Shown: positions 24,916 through 33,262, counted from the stretch's first letter. The stretch: DNA of 64,000 nt from Actinomycetota bacterium (GCA_003134555.1 PLBO01000109.1:58871-122870), one strand, 5' to 3'. The notes: generated by a model from the sequence alone, not told the origin. Program-made: numbers and translations.

Positions 24916-25534
24916 CGAGCCCTACGCCGCGTTGCTGCCGTGGACAGTCTTTGCGGTGGTCGACCACGCCCACGGCGGTGGACCGCTCTGGGCCGGCCTC
25001 GGCGCGCTCATCACCGCGATCGCGCTGCTCGTGACGAGCTCGCGTGCAGAAACGGGATCGCGCAACGTGATGATCGTCGGCGCCATTGGTTTGTTCGGCG
25101 CCCTCACCGTCGCCGGCGCGCTGCACCGATCAGGCTCAGGCTTCCTCGCCGACGACGGTCGTGCGCTCTCGGCGGCCGGATTCGCTTGCATCGCCTTCGG
25201 CTCCCTCGCATTCACCCCGGCGATCGAGCACTACACGCGGCCGCACGTTCGGTCGAGCCGTTGGGACGACCACGACTTCCGTCGCGTCAACGTGCTGATC
25301 ACCCTGATCTGGGGTGTGACATTCGCAGGCATCGCGGTCGCCCACCTCGTTGCCGCGTCGATGGATAACGCCGGGGCGTCCACAGTGTTCGACTGGGTAG
25401 TGCCGATCGCCCTCGCCGCGGTCGCCGCACACAGGTCGCGCGTGTGCTGGGACGACTTCAACGACGACGAGTTGTTCCAGGCGGATCCGATGCGGGATCT
25501 CGCGCTGGACTGGGACGAATCGGGCTCGGACTGA
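24908..25534 (+). CDS. Multi-span membrane protein of unknown function
   Basis: 208 residues with four or five hydrophobic helices (about 5-20, 28-45, 55-75, 85-105, 140-165) and an acidic cytoplasmic tail ending in repeated Asp/Glu. No family recognised. GTG 24908 has GGGAGG about five bases upstream inside the methyltransferase gene. It is convergent with glnII, with seven bases between the stops. Confidence 0.7.
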   Translation: MGDEPYAALLPWTVFAVVDHAHGGGPLWAGLGALITAIALLVTSSRAETGSRNVMIVGAIGLFGALTVAGALHRSGSGFLADDGRALSAAGFACIAFGSLAFTPAIEHYTRPHVRSSRWDDHDFRRVNVLITLIWGVTFAGIAVAHLVAASMDNAGASTVFDWVVPIALAAVAAHRSRVCWDDFNDDELFQADPMRDLALDWDESGSD

Positions 25535-25541
25535 TCAGCTG

Positions 25542-26540
25542 TCAGTTGAGCGCGCCGCAGACGGTGTTGACGATCAGCCGGGTCACTACGTAGGGATCCA
25601 TGTTGGCGTTCGGCCGACGGTCCTCGATGTAACCCTTCTGGTCGACCTCGACCTGCCACGGGATGCGCACCGAAGCGCCACGGTCGGAGACGCCGTAGTT
25701 GAACTCGTTCCAGGGCGCCGTCTCATGTGAACCCGTGAGCCGCAGCTCGATGTCGGCGCCGTAGCTCGCGACGTGCTCCGCGGCGTTCTTCCCGAGCGCC
25801 TCGCACGCGGCGATGATGGGGTCGTAGCCCTCGCGCATCGCCTTCGTCGAGAAGTTGGTGTGCGCGCCCGCGCCGTTCCAGTCGCCGCTGACCGGCTTCG
25901 GGTCGAGCGTCGCCGCGATACCGAAGTCCTCGGCGATGCGGTAGAGCAGCCAGCGCGCGATCCAGAGTTGGTCGGAGACGTCGAGCGGGGCGAGCGGCCC
26001 GACCTGGAATTCCCACTGACCGGGCATGACCTCGGCGTTGATGCCGGAGAGCCCGATACCCGCGACAAGGCACGCGTCCATGTGCGCTTCGACGACGTCA
26101 CGACCGAACACCTCGTCGGCGCCGACCCCGCAGTAGTAGAAGCCCTGCGGCGCCGGGAACCCCTGCTGCGGGAAACCGTGCGGACGACCTTCCTTGAAGA
26201 ACGTGTACTCCTGCTCGATACCGAACAGCGATTCCTGCGACGCGTACTTCTCCGCGACCGGAGCGAGCAACGCGCGCGTGTTCGTGGGGTGCGGCGTGAG
26301 GTCGGTGAGCAACACCTCGCTCATCACGAGCAGGTTGTCGCCGCCCCGGATCGGATCGGGGCACGAGAACACCGGCTTCAGCACACAGTCCGAGGCCGCG
26401 CCCGGCGCCTGGTTGGTGCTCGAGCCGTCGAAGCCCCAGATGGGCAGGTTCTTGCCGTCGCTCAGGATCTTCGTCTTCGAACGAAGTCGCGCGGTCGGCT
26501 CGGTGCCGTCGATCCAGATGTACTCCGCCTTGATGGCCAC
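25542..26540 (-). CDS. glnII: Glutamine synthetase type II (GSII)
   Basis: 332 residues, the compact eukaryote-like GSII. Motifs: WGFDGSST near the start, GIEQEYTFF (catalytic Glu), AEVMPGQWEFQVGP, GAGAHTNFSTKAMR and IELRLTGSHETAPWNEF. It makes glutamine from glutamate, ammonia and ATP and is not adenylylated. I chose GTG 26540 because GGAG sits six bases upstream and GSII proteins begin just there; the frame is open to 26582. Divergent from glnA (GSI), with a candidate GlnR site between them. Confidence 0.93.
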   Translation of the reverse strand: MAIKAEYIWIDGTEPTARLRSKTKILSDGKNLPIWGFDGSSTNQAPGAASDCVLKPVFSCPDPIRGGDNLLVMSEVLLTDLTPHPTNTRALLAPVAEKYASQESLFGIEQEYTFFKEGRPHGFPQQGFPAPQGFYYCGVGADEVFGRDVVEAHMDACLVAGIGLSGINAEVMPGQWEFQVGPLAPLDVSDQLWIARWLLYRIAEDFGIAATLDPKPVSGDWNGAGAHTNFSTKAMREGYDPIIAACEALGKNAAEHVASYGADIELRLTGSHETAPWNEFNYGVSDRGASVRIPWQVEVDQKGYIEDRRPNANMDPYVVTRLIVNTVCGALN

Positions 26541-26623
26541 TGCTCGCTCCGATCTCGAGGGCGCACTCGCCCGCTTTGACATGGCAGCTTGCGGCTGCGC
26601 GATTTCCCTGCCGTTGCCCCATT

Positions 26624-26639
26624 GTGAACGCTCTGTTAC
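26624..26639 (-). promoter_or_regulatory. Candidate GlnR box between glnII and glnA
   Basis: On the minus strand GTAAC, six bases, TTCAC. The first half matches the Streptomyces GlnR consensus GTnAC; the second is a weaker match to GAAAC with the right spacing. A GlnR-like gene lies at 28037. Confidence 0.35.
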
Positions 26640-26678
26640 CGCCCGGACCCGGCCTCGGAGACCCTAGGCGAGCACCCG

Positions 26679-26684
26679 TAAACT
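26679..26684 (+). promoter_or_regulatory. -10 box TAAACT, leaderless promoter of glnA
   Basis: TAAACT ends six bases before ATG 26691, and no Shine-Dalgarno is present. No good -35 hexamer is seen at the standard distance, suggesting an activator-dependent promoter. Confidence 0.5.
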
Positions 26685-26690
26685 CTCCAC

Positions 26691-28016
26691 ATGGAACGCC
26701 AGAACGAGTACGTGTTGCGCACCGTCGAGGAGCGCGGAGTGCGCTTCGTCCGGCTCTGGTTCACCGACGTGTTGGGATTCCTGAAGTCGGTCGAGATCAC
26801 GCCCGCCGAGCTCCAGGCGGCCCTCGAGGAGGGCATGACCTTCGACGGATCCACGATCGAGGGCTACAGCCGGATCCAGGAATCCGACATGCTGGCCCGG
26901 CCCGACGCCAACACGTTCGAGCTGCTGCCGACCGACGACTCGGACACGGCCGTCGCGAGGATGTTCTGCGATATCTCGACCTTCTCGGGCGAGCCGTTCG
27001 ACGGCGACCCCCGCAACGTTTTGAAGCGCAATCTCGAGCGGGCGCGCGAGAAGGGGTTCACGTTCTTCGTGGGCCCGGAGATGGAGTTCTTCTACTTCCG
27101 GTCGGGCGCCAACGTGGAGCCGCTCGACACTGCGGGCTACTTCGACCTGACCGCGCACGATCTCGGGTCGCGGCTCCGCAAACAGACCGTCCTCCGGCTC
27201 GAGGCGATGGGCATCCCCGTCGAGTACTCGTTCCACGAGAACGGCCCGAGCCAGCACGAGATCGACCTGCGCTACACCGACGCGCTCGAGATGGCCGACA
27301 ACGTGATGACCTTCCGGCTCATCACCAAGGAGGTCGCGGCCGACCACGGCGTCTACGCCACCTTCATGCCCAAGCCGATCACGGGCGCGTTCGGGTCGGG
27401 GATGCACACCCACGTCTCCCTATTCGAAGGCGATGTGAACGCGTTCCACGACCCGGGCGACGAGTACGGCATGTCGAAGATCGCGAAGCACTTCATCGCG
27501 GGACTGCTCGTGCACGCGAGCGAGATCTGCGCGGTCACCAATCAGTGGGTCAACTCCTACAAGCGGTTGATCCCCGGTTACGAGGCACCCGTCTACAAGT
27601 GCTGGGCGCGCAACAACCGATCGGCACTCGTACGCGTGCCGCTCTCGAAGACGGGGAAGAACGAGTCGTCGCGGATCGAGTTCCGCGCACCCGATCCCGC
27701 GTGCAATCCCTATCTCGCCTTCTCGCTGATCCTCGCGGCCGGCCTGAAGGGCATCGAAGAGGGCTACCAGCTTCCTGCGGAGGCCACCGACAACATCTAC
27801 GCACTCACCGACGAGGAACGCGTCGCCGAGGGCATCGGGTCGCTTCCCGGTTCCTTGCGCGACGCACTCGACGCGATGGAACATTCCGCGCTCGTGGCCG
27901 AGGCGCTCGGCGGACACGTGTTCGAGAACTTCCTGGTCAACAAGCGGCGAGAGTGGGCCGACTACAAGGCCGACGTCACACCGTTCGAGATCGCGCGCTA
28001 TCTCGGAACGCTGTAG
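26691..28016 (+). CDS. glnA: Glutamine synthetase type I (GSI)
   Basis: 441 residues, shorter than the 478-residue GSI-beta form. Beta-grasp domain FDGSTIEGYSRIQESDML, catalytic VGPEMEFFYFR, SGMHTHVSLF (ATP/metal) and the Glu flap and Arg region NNRSALVRVP. The loop NIYALTDEE replaces the NLYDLPPEE adenylylation site, as in GSI-alpha enzymes, so control by GlnE is unlikely. Immediately followed by the GlnR-like regulator. Confidence 0.93.
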   Translation: MERQNEYVLRTVEERGVRFVRLWFTDVLGFLKSVEITPAELQAALEEGMTFDGSTIEGYSRIQESDMLARPDANTFELLPTDDSDTAVARMFCDISTFSGEPFDGDPRNVLKRNLERAREKGFTFFVGPEMEFFYFRSGANVEPLDTAGYFDLTAHDLGSRLRKQTVLRLEAMGIPVEYSFHENGPSQHEIDLRYTDALEMADNVMTFRLITKEVAADHGVYATFMPKPITGAFGSGMHTHVSLFEGDVNAFHDPGDEYGMSKIAKHFIAGLLVHASEICAVTNQWVNSYKRLIPGYEAPVYKCWARNNRSALVRVPLSKTGKNESSRIEFRAPDPACNPYLAFSLILAAGLKGIEEGYQLPAEATDNIYALTDEERVAEGIGSLPGSLRDALDAMEHSALVAEALGGHVFENFLVNKRREWADYKADVTPFEIARYLGTL

Positions 28017-28036
28017 GCGGCGGAGGACGGGCGAGA

Positions 28037-28753
28037 GTGGGAACGTTGAACGAGTTATTGCTGGTCTTTCCGGATCCGGCGCCGCCCCTGCTCGCGCAGA
28101 CCCTCGACTTGTCGGGTGTTCGGTGGAAATCGGTCGGCAACGCCGCGATCGCGATGCAGTACGAGCCTGTCGACGGCTGGACCGGCGCGGTCGTGTGCGC
28201 CGACGACGATCCCGAGGGCGCGTTCACGCTGTGCCGCACCTTGCGCAAGGGCGACTCTCGCGTCGAGTCGATCCTGCTGTTGATCACCGGCGCGCAGCTC
28301 CACGACCTCGAGCACCGCGAAGATCTCTTCGACGACTTCTGCCTCACGCCGTTCCATCCGAAGGAGCTCGAAGCGCGGTTGCGTCATCTGATGTTCCGCG
28401 CCGGGCGGGCGGGATCGCCGGAGGTCGCGTCGTACGGCGACCTGGTGCTGAACTTCGAGACCTACCAGGCCGCGGTGAGCGGCAAGCCGCTCGACCTCAC
28501 CTACATGGAGTACGAGCTCCTCAAGTTCTTCGTGACACACCCGGGCAAGGTGTTCACCCGCGAGCAGCTGCTGTCACGCGTATGGGGCTACGAGTACTAC
28601 GGCGGCGCGCGCACGGTCGACGTGCACGTGCGGCGTCTGCGGGCGAAGCTCGGCGAGGAGAACGCGAACCTCATTCAGACGGTGCGTTCGGTCGGCTACC
28701 GCTTCGGCCAGTCGCGCTGGCCGGGAACCACCCAGCCTCGCGACCTGGGTTAG
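28037..28753 (+). CDS. glnR: GlnR-like orphan OmpR-family regulator
   Basis: 238 residues. The N-terminal receiver-like domain (about 1-118) lacks the usual acidic pocket and phospho-Asp, as in Streptomyces GlnR, which is an orphan regulator without a kinase. The C-terminal winged helix is very typical: DLTYMEYELLKFFVTHPGKVFTREQLLSRVWGY, then GGARTVDVHVRRLRAKLG. GlnR controls glnA, glnII and ammonium uptake; its place behind glnA and near glnII fits. GTG 28037 has GGAGG ten bases upstream; TTG 28047 is possible. Symbol by similarity and context. Confidence 0.75.
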   Translation: MGTLNELLLVFPDPAPPLLAQTLDLSGVRWKSVGNAAIAMQYEPVDGWTGAVVCADDDPEGAFTLCRTLRKGDSRVESILLLITGAQLHDLEHREDLFDDFCLTPFHPKELEARLRHLMFRAGRAGSPEVASYGDLVLNFETYQAAVSGKPLDLTYMEYELLKFFVTHPGKVFTREQLLSRVWGYEYYGGARTVDVHVRRLRAKLGEENANLIQTVRSVGYRFGQSRWPGTTQPRDLG

Positions 28754-28893
28754 CTCGGTTTCTTCGCGGCGCGGGCGTCGGCATCCTCGGAGAGGAGCCA
28801 GCCGGTGAGCGCCGACCACACGCCGCCGACGACGAACAACCCGATCGGCCCGGCGATGAAGATCACGAACAGGACGAGCACGACGCCGATCAC
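28750..28893 (-). CDS. 47-residue membrane peptide, co-translated with RidA
   Basis: The GTG start overlaps the TGA of ridA (GTGA), as in most operon joints in this window, which is the main support. The product begins MIGVVLVLFVIFIAGPIGLF and has two short hydrophobic segments joined by Gly/Pro, then a charged tail ending in KKPS. It may form a membrane hairpin. No family is recognised. Its TAA overlaps the TAG of the convergent glnR-like gene. Confidence 0.6.
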   Translation of the reverse strand: MIGVVLVLFVIFIAGPIGLFVVGGVWSALTGWLLSEDADARAAKKPS

Positions 28894-29294
28894 GGTTTGG
28901 ACTGTACATGTACGGGGCGATGGGCCCAGGCTTCGATCTCGACCTCGGCGCCTCCCGGGAGCGCCGCGACCTCGACGGTGGAACGCGCGGGGCGGTGTGC
29001 GCCGAACGCCTCGGCGTATACCGCGTTGACCGTCGCGAACTGCGCCATGTCGGTCACGAACACCGTCGTCTTGGCGACGTCGGCGAGATTCGCGCCGCAA
29101 TCGCGCAAGACCGCGGTGATGTTCGCCAGGACCTGACGCGCCTGCGCCTCGACGCCACCCGGAACGATGGCGCCTGTTGACGGATCGAGGCCGACCTGGC
29201 CGGCCAGCACCAACCAGTCGCCGGCACGCACAGCCGGGGAGTACGGCCCGGCAACCGGCGGTGCACTTGGTGTGGGAACGCTCTCGACCGGCAT
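28890..29294 (-). CDS. ridA: RidA-family enamine/imine deaminase
   Basis: 134 residues: the YjgF/RidA fold with GPYSPAVRAGDWLVLAGQVG, then NITAVLRDCGANLADVAKTTVFV and the substrate Arg region HRPARSTVEVAALP. RidA hydrolyses reactive 2-aminoacrylate and similar imines; imines can also arise from oxidase reactions. AGGAGG lies five bases before ATG 29294, overlapping the stop of the [2Fe-2S] fusion gene, so both are in one operon. Confidence 0.9.
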   Translation of the reverse strand: MPVESVPTPSAPPVAGPYSPAVRAGDWLVLAGQVGLDPSTGAIVPGGVEAQARQVLANITAVLRDCGANLADVAKTTVFVTDMAQFATVNAVYAEAFGAHRPARSTVEVAALPGGAEVEIEAWAHRPVHVQSKP

Positions 29295-29296
29295 GG

Positions 29297-30889
29297 TCAC
29301 CTCCTGCACGCGGGAAACGTAACGGGTCGGCCGAGCGAGTTCCACGTCGCGGCCGCGACCGCGGCGAAGACCGCGTCGGTCGACCGAGCGCGCGCCGGCG
29401 CGGGATCGTCGACGATGGTCAGCGTGACCTGCGGCGTCTCGGCCGCGCGCAACACGCCGAACGAACGGATCGTGAGATCGTGTATCTCCCCGGTTCCGGT
29501 GTCGACCGCGAGCCCTTCGCTCGTGACCCATCCCACCGCCATGTGCGCCGCACCGATCGCGTAGGAACGCAACACGACCTCGTCGAGCGGATCGCCGGCC
29601 GCCAACCGCACGTCGACGCGAGTGACCTTGCCCCGCTCGACCGCGACGTGCGCGCCGGCGCGTGCGCCGCTCGGGGTCGACACCTCGACATCGCGATCGA
29701 GAGCTCCCGCGACGAGCAGTGCCTGCTCCGCGAGTCCGACCGCCCGTAGATCGCCGCTGACGGGCGGACCGGGCACGTCGACCTCGGTCCAGCGCGCCCG
29801 CACCTCGACGTCGGCCGGCGCCGGCCACACGCGGGGAGCGCCCGCGCCCCGCACGACCACACCGTCGATTTCGACCACCCCGTCGCGCACCACCGCGACC
29901 GCCGCGATCGGCGGTCGCTTCGGACCCAGACGCACGACGTCCTCGCGCGAGTAGACGACGCGCACCGCGCGTCCGAAGCGGTCGGCGAGCTCACGGGCTG
30001 CGATCGGCGCAGCCGAGCGCACCTTGCCGCCGAACGCGCCCGCATTCGCGAGCGGCGATGCCGGCTCGCCCCCGGGTTCGCACCACGACGCGTCGGGCTC
30101 GAGATACGCGGGCTCGACCCACTGCGTCGCGAGTCGTACGCCCCCGGGCGGGCACGGGGGCATCCGGTCGAGCAGCGGCGCGCGGGCCTCGACGGTCGTG
30201 CGCCGGCCCTGCACCTTCCCGGCCCGGGCGCGCGCATCCAGCAGCGAGTCGGCGATCACCCACTGCAGTCCCGCCGCCTCGACCGCCTCGGCCGTCGATC
30301 CCGGCGGGAGCGGCACCGCCACGAGCGCGTCGCGCGGCGCGGTGTCGTCGGCGAAGGGCGCGCCACCCAGCGGCACGTCGAGATCGACGCGTTGCGCGCC
30401 GCCCGCCTCGAGCGCGGCCCGGCGCGCGGCTGCTTGGAGATCGCGCGGGCTCCCGGGATGGCCGCCGGCGATCGCGTCGCGCACGGTCAGCCAGCCGGTG
30501 CACCGGCACAGATGCGCAGCGAGGGAACGGTCGACATCGCGTACGCGCTCGCCGGCGAACCGCATCACGATTCCCGGAGTGCAGAACCCGCACTGGGAGC
30601 CGCCACTCGCGACGAACGCGGTCGCCGCGTTGACGCGGGCCGATTCGTCGAGCCCCTCGATCGTCGTCACCGCGCGTCCTTCGATCCGCGCGACCGGGGT
30701 CACGCACGCGACGCGCGGCTCACCGTCGACGAGCACGGTGCAGCAACCACACTGGCCCTGCGGCGCACAGCCGTCTTTCGCCGACACGACACCGAGCCGT
30801 TCCCGCAACACGTTCAACAGCGATTCGCCGCGTTCGACATCGGCGTCGACGACGACGGAAACACCGTTGAGCACGAACGCGAGGGGCAT
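29297..30889 (-). CDS. Compact fusion of [2Fe-2S] subunit and shortened molybdenum-hydroxylase large subunit
   Basis: 530 residues. Residues 1-150 are a complete xanthine dehydrogenase/CO dehydrogenase small subunit: plant-type cluster Cys41, 47, 50, 62 and helical cluster Cys100, 103, 128, 130 (CGFC and CRC). Residues from about 160 look like the large molybdopterin subunit with its middle missing: APFADD, QWVEPAYLEPDASW, NAGAFGGKVRSAAPIAARELA and a C-terminal block YAIGAAHMAVGWVTSEGL. A normal large subunit is about 750 residues; here only about 370 remain, so the molybdenum site is probably incomplete. A TACGGT box seven bases ahead supports ATG 30889. Co-transcribed with ridA. Confidence 0.75.
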   Translation of the reverse strand: MPLAFVLNGVSVVVDADVERGESLLNVLRERLGVVSAKDGCAPQGQCGCCTVLVDGEPRVACVTPVARIEGRAVTTIEGLDESARVNAATAFVASGGSQCGFCTPGIVMRFAGERVRDVDRSLAAHLCRCTGWLTVRDAIAGGHPGSPRDLQAAARRAALEAGGAQRVDLDVPLGGAPFADDTAPRDALVAVPLPPGSTAEAVEAAGLQWVIADSLLDARARAGKVQGRRTTVEARAPLLDRMPPCPPGGVRLATQWVEPAYLEPDASWCEPGGEPASPLANAGAFGGKVRSAAPIAARELADRFGRAVRVVYSREDVVRLGPKRPPIAAVAVVRDGVVEIDGVVVRGAGAPRVWPAPADVEVRARWTEVDVPGPPVSGDLRAVGLAEQALLVAGALDRDVEVSTPSGARAGAHVAVERGKVTRVDVRLAAGDPLDEVVLRSYAIGAAHMAVGWVTSEGLAVDTGTGEIHDLTIRSFGVLRAAETPQVTLTIVDDPAPARARSTDAVFAAVAAATWNSLGRPVTFPACRR

Positions 30890-30896
30890 CACGGCG

Positions 30897-30902
30897 ACCG
30901 TA
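30897..30902 (-). promoter_or_regulatory. -10 box TACGGT of the [2Fe-2S] fusion operon
   Basis: TACGGT on the minus strand ends seven bases before ATG 30889; no ribosome site is seen. Confidence 0.45.
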
Positions 30903-30928
30903 GTCGCCGCCCCGAGGGAGCCCGGACG

Positions 30929-30952
30929 CGAAACGACCCCGCCGAAGCGGGG
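30929..30952 (-). terminator. Rho-independent terminator after the IscA-type gene
   Basis: CCCCGC (30937-30942), loop CGAA, GCGGGG (30947-30952); on the minus strand it is followed by TCGTTTCG. A typical actinobacterial GC hairpin with a TTCG loop, downstream of the iron-sulfur carrier gene. Confidence 0.65.
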
Positions 30953-30984
30953 CCGTCACGTCATGTGAGAAGAGGGGTCAGCGG

Positions 30985-31305
30985 TCAGGAGAACGACTGG
31001 CCACAACCGCAGGTGCGCTGCGCGTTGGGGTTGTTGATCGCGAAACCCGCGCCCTGGAGCCCGTCCTTGTAGTCGAGCGACGCACCTTCGAGGTGCTGCG
31101 CGCTCGCGGGGTCGACGACGACCTGCACGTCACCGTAGGACTCGACGATGTCGTCGGCGGCCTTTTCGGTGTCGAAGAACATCTCGTACGAGAGTCCGGA
31201 GCAGCCGCCGGGCCGCACCGCGACCCGCAGGTACAACTCGGGCTGGCCCTCGGCCGCAATCAGCTCCTTGACCTTGGTGGTTGCTGTATCGGTCAGGGCA
31301 ATCAT
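30985..31305 (-). CDS. erpA: A-type iron-sulfur carrier (IscA/ErpA/HesB family)
   Basis: 106 residues. Cluster ligands Cys35 (PGGCSGLSY), Cys99 and Cys101 (TCGCG) are all present. The protein carries and inserts Fe-S clusters into apo-proteins. ATG 31305 is chosen because GGAGG lies five bases upstream and the family begins with MIxLT; the frame is open to 31365. It follows the SufR-like gene by 40 bases on the same strand and is near mrp, another Fe-S factor. Symbol by family, not by proven orthology. Confidence 0.9.
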   Translation of the reverse strand: MIALTDTATTKVKELIAAEGQPELYLRVAVRPGGCSGLSYEMFFDTEKAADDIVESYGDVQVVVDPASAQHLEGASLDYKDGLQGAGFAINNPNAQRTCGCGQSFS

Positions 31306-31345
31306 CTGGGCCTCCGTGAACACTTCGACTTCTGGCGAACGGGAT

Positions 31346-32002
31346 TCAGGATACTTCCACTGCAACGGTGACCCGGCACGGGTCGCGGTCGTACAACGTC
31401 GAGAAGTCCTCGACTCTTCCCCCGCCGACTGAAGAGACGACGCCCTCGCAGATCCCGCGGTGCAGGTTGCAGACGAGCTCGGGGTACGCCTCGGCCAGCT
31501 CGCGGAAGGGACAGTGCAGGAACGCGATGTCGGCCCCGCCTCCGGGCCGGGCCTTGCGCTCGGGGTCGAAGCCCAGGCGACTCATCTCGCCGAACAGCGC
31601 CTTCACGCACGACTTCGAATGGGTCCGGCGACCGGCCTCGACACCCCACGAGCGGCCCGCGGCGGTGGCCTCGACGCCTTCCGCGCCCACGCGCTCGGCG
31701 AGCATGGCGAGCATGCCGGCGAGCAGCGTGTAGCTCGGCGGGTCGAACCCGAGACCGGGAGCACCCGAAGCCAACGAATAGACGTGCTGCGGCCGACCGA
31801 CGGTTCCGCGGTGCACGGGCTCGACGTCGACGAGACCGGCTTCCCGCAGCCGTTCCAGATGGAGCCGGACGGTGTTCGCGTGCAGGCCCAGGCGTTCGGC
31901 CAGCTCGGTCGCGGTCAGGGCCGCGGTGGAACTCGCGAGCTCTTGATACATAGAGAAGCGCGTCTCGTCGCCGAGCGCCTTCAAGACCGCCAATAGGTCC
32001 AT
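31346..32002 (-). CDS. SufR-like Fe-S-sensing transcriptional regulator
   Basis: 218 residues. An N-terminal winged helix (about 1-75: LKALGDETRFSMYQELAS, TATELAERLGLHANTVRLHLERL) is followed by a sensor domain with Cys in FLHCPFRELAEAYPELVCNLHRGICEG, the pattern of SufR/Rv1460 proteins that bind a 4Fe-4S cluster. Such proteins repress iron-sulfur assembly genes when cluster supply is adequate. It is followed by an A-type carrier gene and divergent from mrp, which makes these its likely targets. ATG 32002 has a leaderless -10 box. Confidence 0.8.
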   Translation of the reverse strand: MDLLAVLKALGDETRFSMYQELASSTAALTATELAERLGLHANTVRLHLERLREAGLVDVEPVHRGTVGRPQHVYSLASGAPGLGFDPPSYTLLAGMLAMLAERVGAEGVEATAAGRSWGVEAGRRTHSKSCVKALFGEMSRLGFDPERKARPGGGADIAFLHCPFRELAEAYPELVCNLHRGICEGVVSSVGGGRVEDFSTLYDRDPCRVTVAVEVS

Positions 32003-32006
32003 TTCC

Positions 32007-32039
32007 TTGACGGTACTTCGCGATCGGGCATATTTTCAA
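32007..32039. promoter_or_regulatory. Overlapping divergent promoters of the SufR-like gene and mrp
   Basis: Minus strand: TTGAAA (32039-32034), 18 bases, TACCGT (32015-32010), seven bases to ATG 32002. Plus strand: TTGACG (32007-32012), 16 bases, CATATT (32029-32034), start of mrp at 32066. The two promoters share almost all their bases, so one regulator bound here would control both. CCTTGA/TCAAGG arms lie at the ends. Confidence 0.5.
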
Positions 32040-32065
32040 GGTCTTCACTGGTTTTATTCCACACG

Positions 32066-33262
32066 ATGAGCGCCCCGATCCCCCCTGCCGACCCGATCTC
32101 CTCGGGAATCCCCACCCCGGACGACGTCCGCGGTGTCCTGGCCGGGGTCCTCGACCCCGAGCTCCGGGCGTCGATCATCGATCTCGGGATGGTGCACGAC
32201 GTCCGGGTCGAGCCGAACGGCGATGTCGTCGTGAAGGTCGCCCTCACCACCGCCGCGTGCCCGCTCCGCGGCCAGATCGGTACCGACGTGCGCTCCAAGG
32301 TCGCGGGCCTGCCCGGTGTCAGCGAGGTCCGGGTCGAGTACGACGAGATGACCCAGGAAGAGCGCTCGGAACTGATGCAAAAGGCGCGCCTGCGCGCGTC
32401 CCAGTCGGCACCCGCCACCGAGGTTCCGGCGACGACCCGGGTCATCGCGGTCGGTAGCGGCAAGGGCGGCGTCGGCAAGTCGTCGATCACCGCGAACCTC
32501 GCGGCCGCGCTCGCGGCGCGCGGCCTCACCGTCGGCGTCCTCGATGCCGACATCTGGGGCTTTTCGATCCCGCGGATGCTGGGCGTGAGGGGGCGGCTCG
32601 CGGGTTCGAAGGCGGCGGACGGCAAGGGCAAGATCGCACCCAACGAAGTGCCGGTCGGCGACGGCCTGCTGCGGATCGTCTCGATGGGACTGCTCGTCGA
32701 CGACGAGGACACCGCGCTCATGTGGCGTGGCCTCATCCTCGCCAAGGCGCTCGAGCAGTTCCTCGTCGACGTCAGCTGGGGCGCCCTCGACTACCTGTTG
32801 ATCGACATGCCGCCGGGAACCGGCGACATCCAGATGGCGCTGTCGCGCCTGCTGCCGCAAACCGAGATGCTCGTCGTGACAACTCCCGCGCTCGGTGCCC
32901 AGAAGGTGGCCGCGCGCGTCGCCGACATGGCTCGCCGCTCCTACCTGAAGGTGCTCGGCGTGGTCGAGAACATGACCGAGTTCGTCGCGCCCGACGGTTC
33001 GCATCACGCGATCTTCGGGGCGGGCGGCGGCAAGCGTCTCGCCGCGCTCACGGGCGCCCCGCTGGTCGGCGCCGTGCCGATCGAGCCCGCGGTGTCGCAG
33101 GACGGCGACGCGGGGACGCCGATCGTCCTCGCCCACCCCGACGCGCCCGCGGCCCGCGAGCTCAACACGATCGCGGAGCGGATCGTGACCGAGCTCCTAC
33201 CGCCCGTCGAGATGGCAGGCTGCACCGCGCGCATGTTCGATCTCGTCCAGAAACTCGCGTGA
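32066..33262 (+). CDS. mrp: Mrp/ApbC-family Fe-S cluster carrier ATPase
   Basis: 398 residues. An N-terminal MIP18/DUF59 domain (about 15-100, with DLGMVHDVRVE and TTAACPLRGQI) is joined to a P-loop domain with deviant Walker A SGKGGVGKSS near 130-140 and LDADIWGFSIPRMLG. The C-terminal CxxC of E. coli ApbC is replaced by APDGSHH, as in other actinobacterial Mrp proteins as far as I know. It moves Fe-S clusters and fits the neighbouring SufR-like and A-type carrier genes. Its stop overlaps the next start (GTGA). Confidence 0.9.
   Translation: MSAPIPPADPISSGIPTPDDVRGVLAGVLDPELRASIIDLGMVHDVRVEPNGDVVVKVALTTAACPLRGQIGTDVRSKVAGLPGVSEVRVEYDEMTQEERSELMQKARLRASQSAPATEVPATTRVIAVGSGKGGVGKSSITANLAAALAARGLTVGVLDADIWGFSIPRMLGVRGRLAGSKAADGKGKIAPNEVPVGDGLLRIVSMGLLVDDEDTALMWRGLILAKALEQFLVDVSWGALDYLLIDMPPGTGDIQMALSRLLPQTEMLVVTTPALGAQKVAARVADMARRSYLKVLGVVENMTEFVAPDGSHHAIFGAGGGKRLAALTGAPLVGAVPIEPAVSQDGDAGTPIVLAHPDAPAARELNTIAERIVTELLPPVEMAGCTARMFDLVQKLA

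Noticed and set aside
26576-26604. TTGACA as the -35 box of the glnA promoter
   Set aside because: No matching -10 box follows at 16-19 bases, and the leaderless TAAACT box is 98 bases further on.
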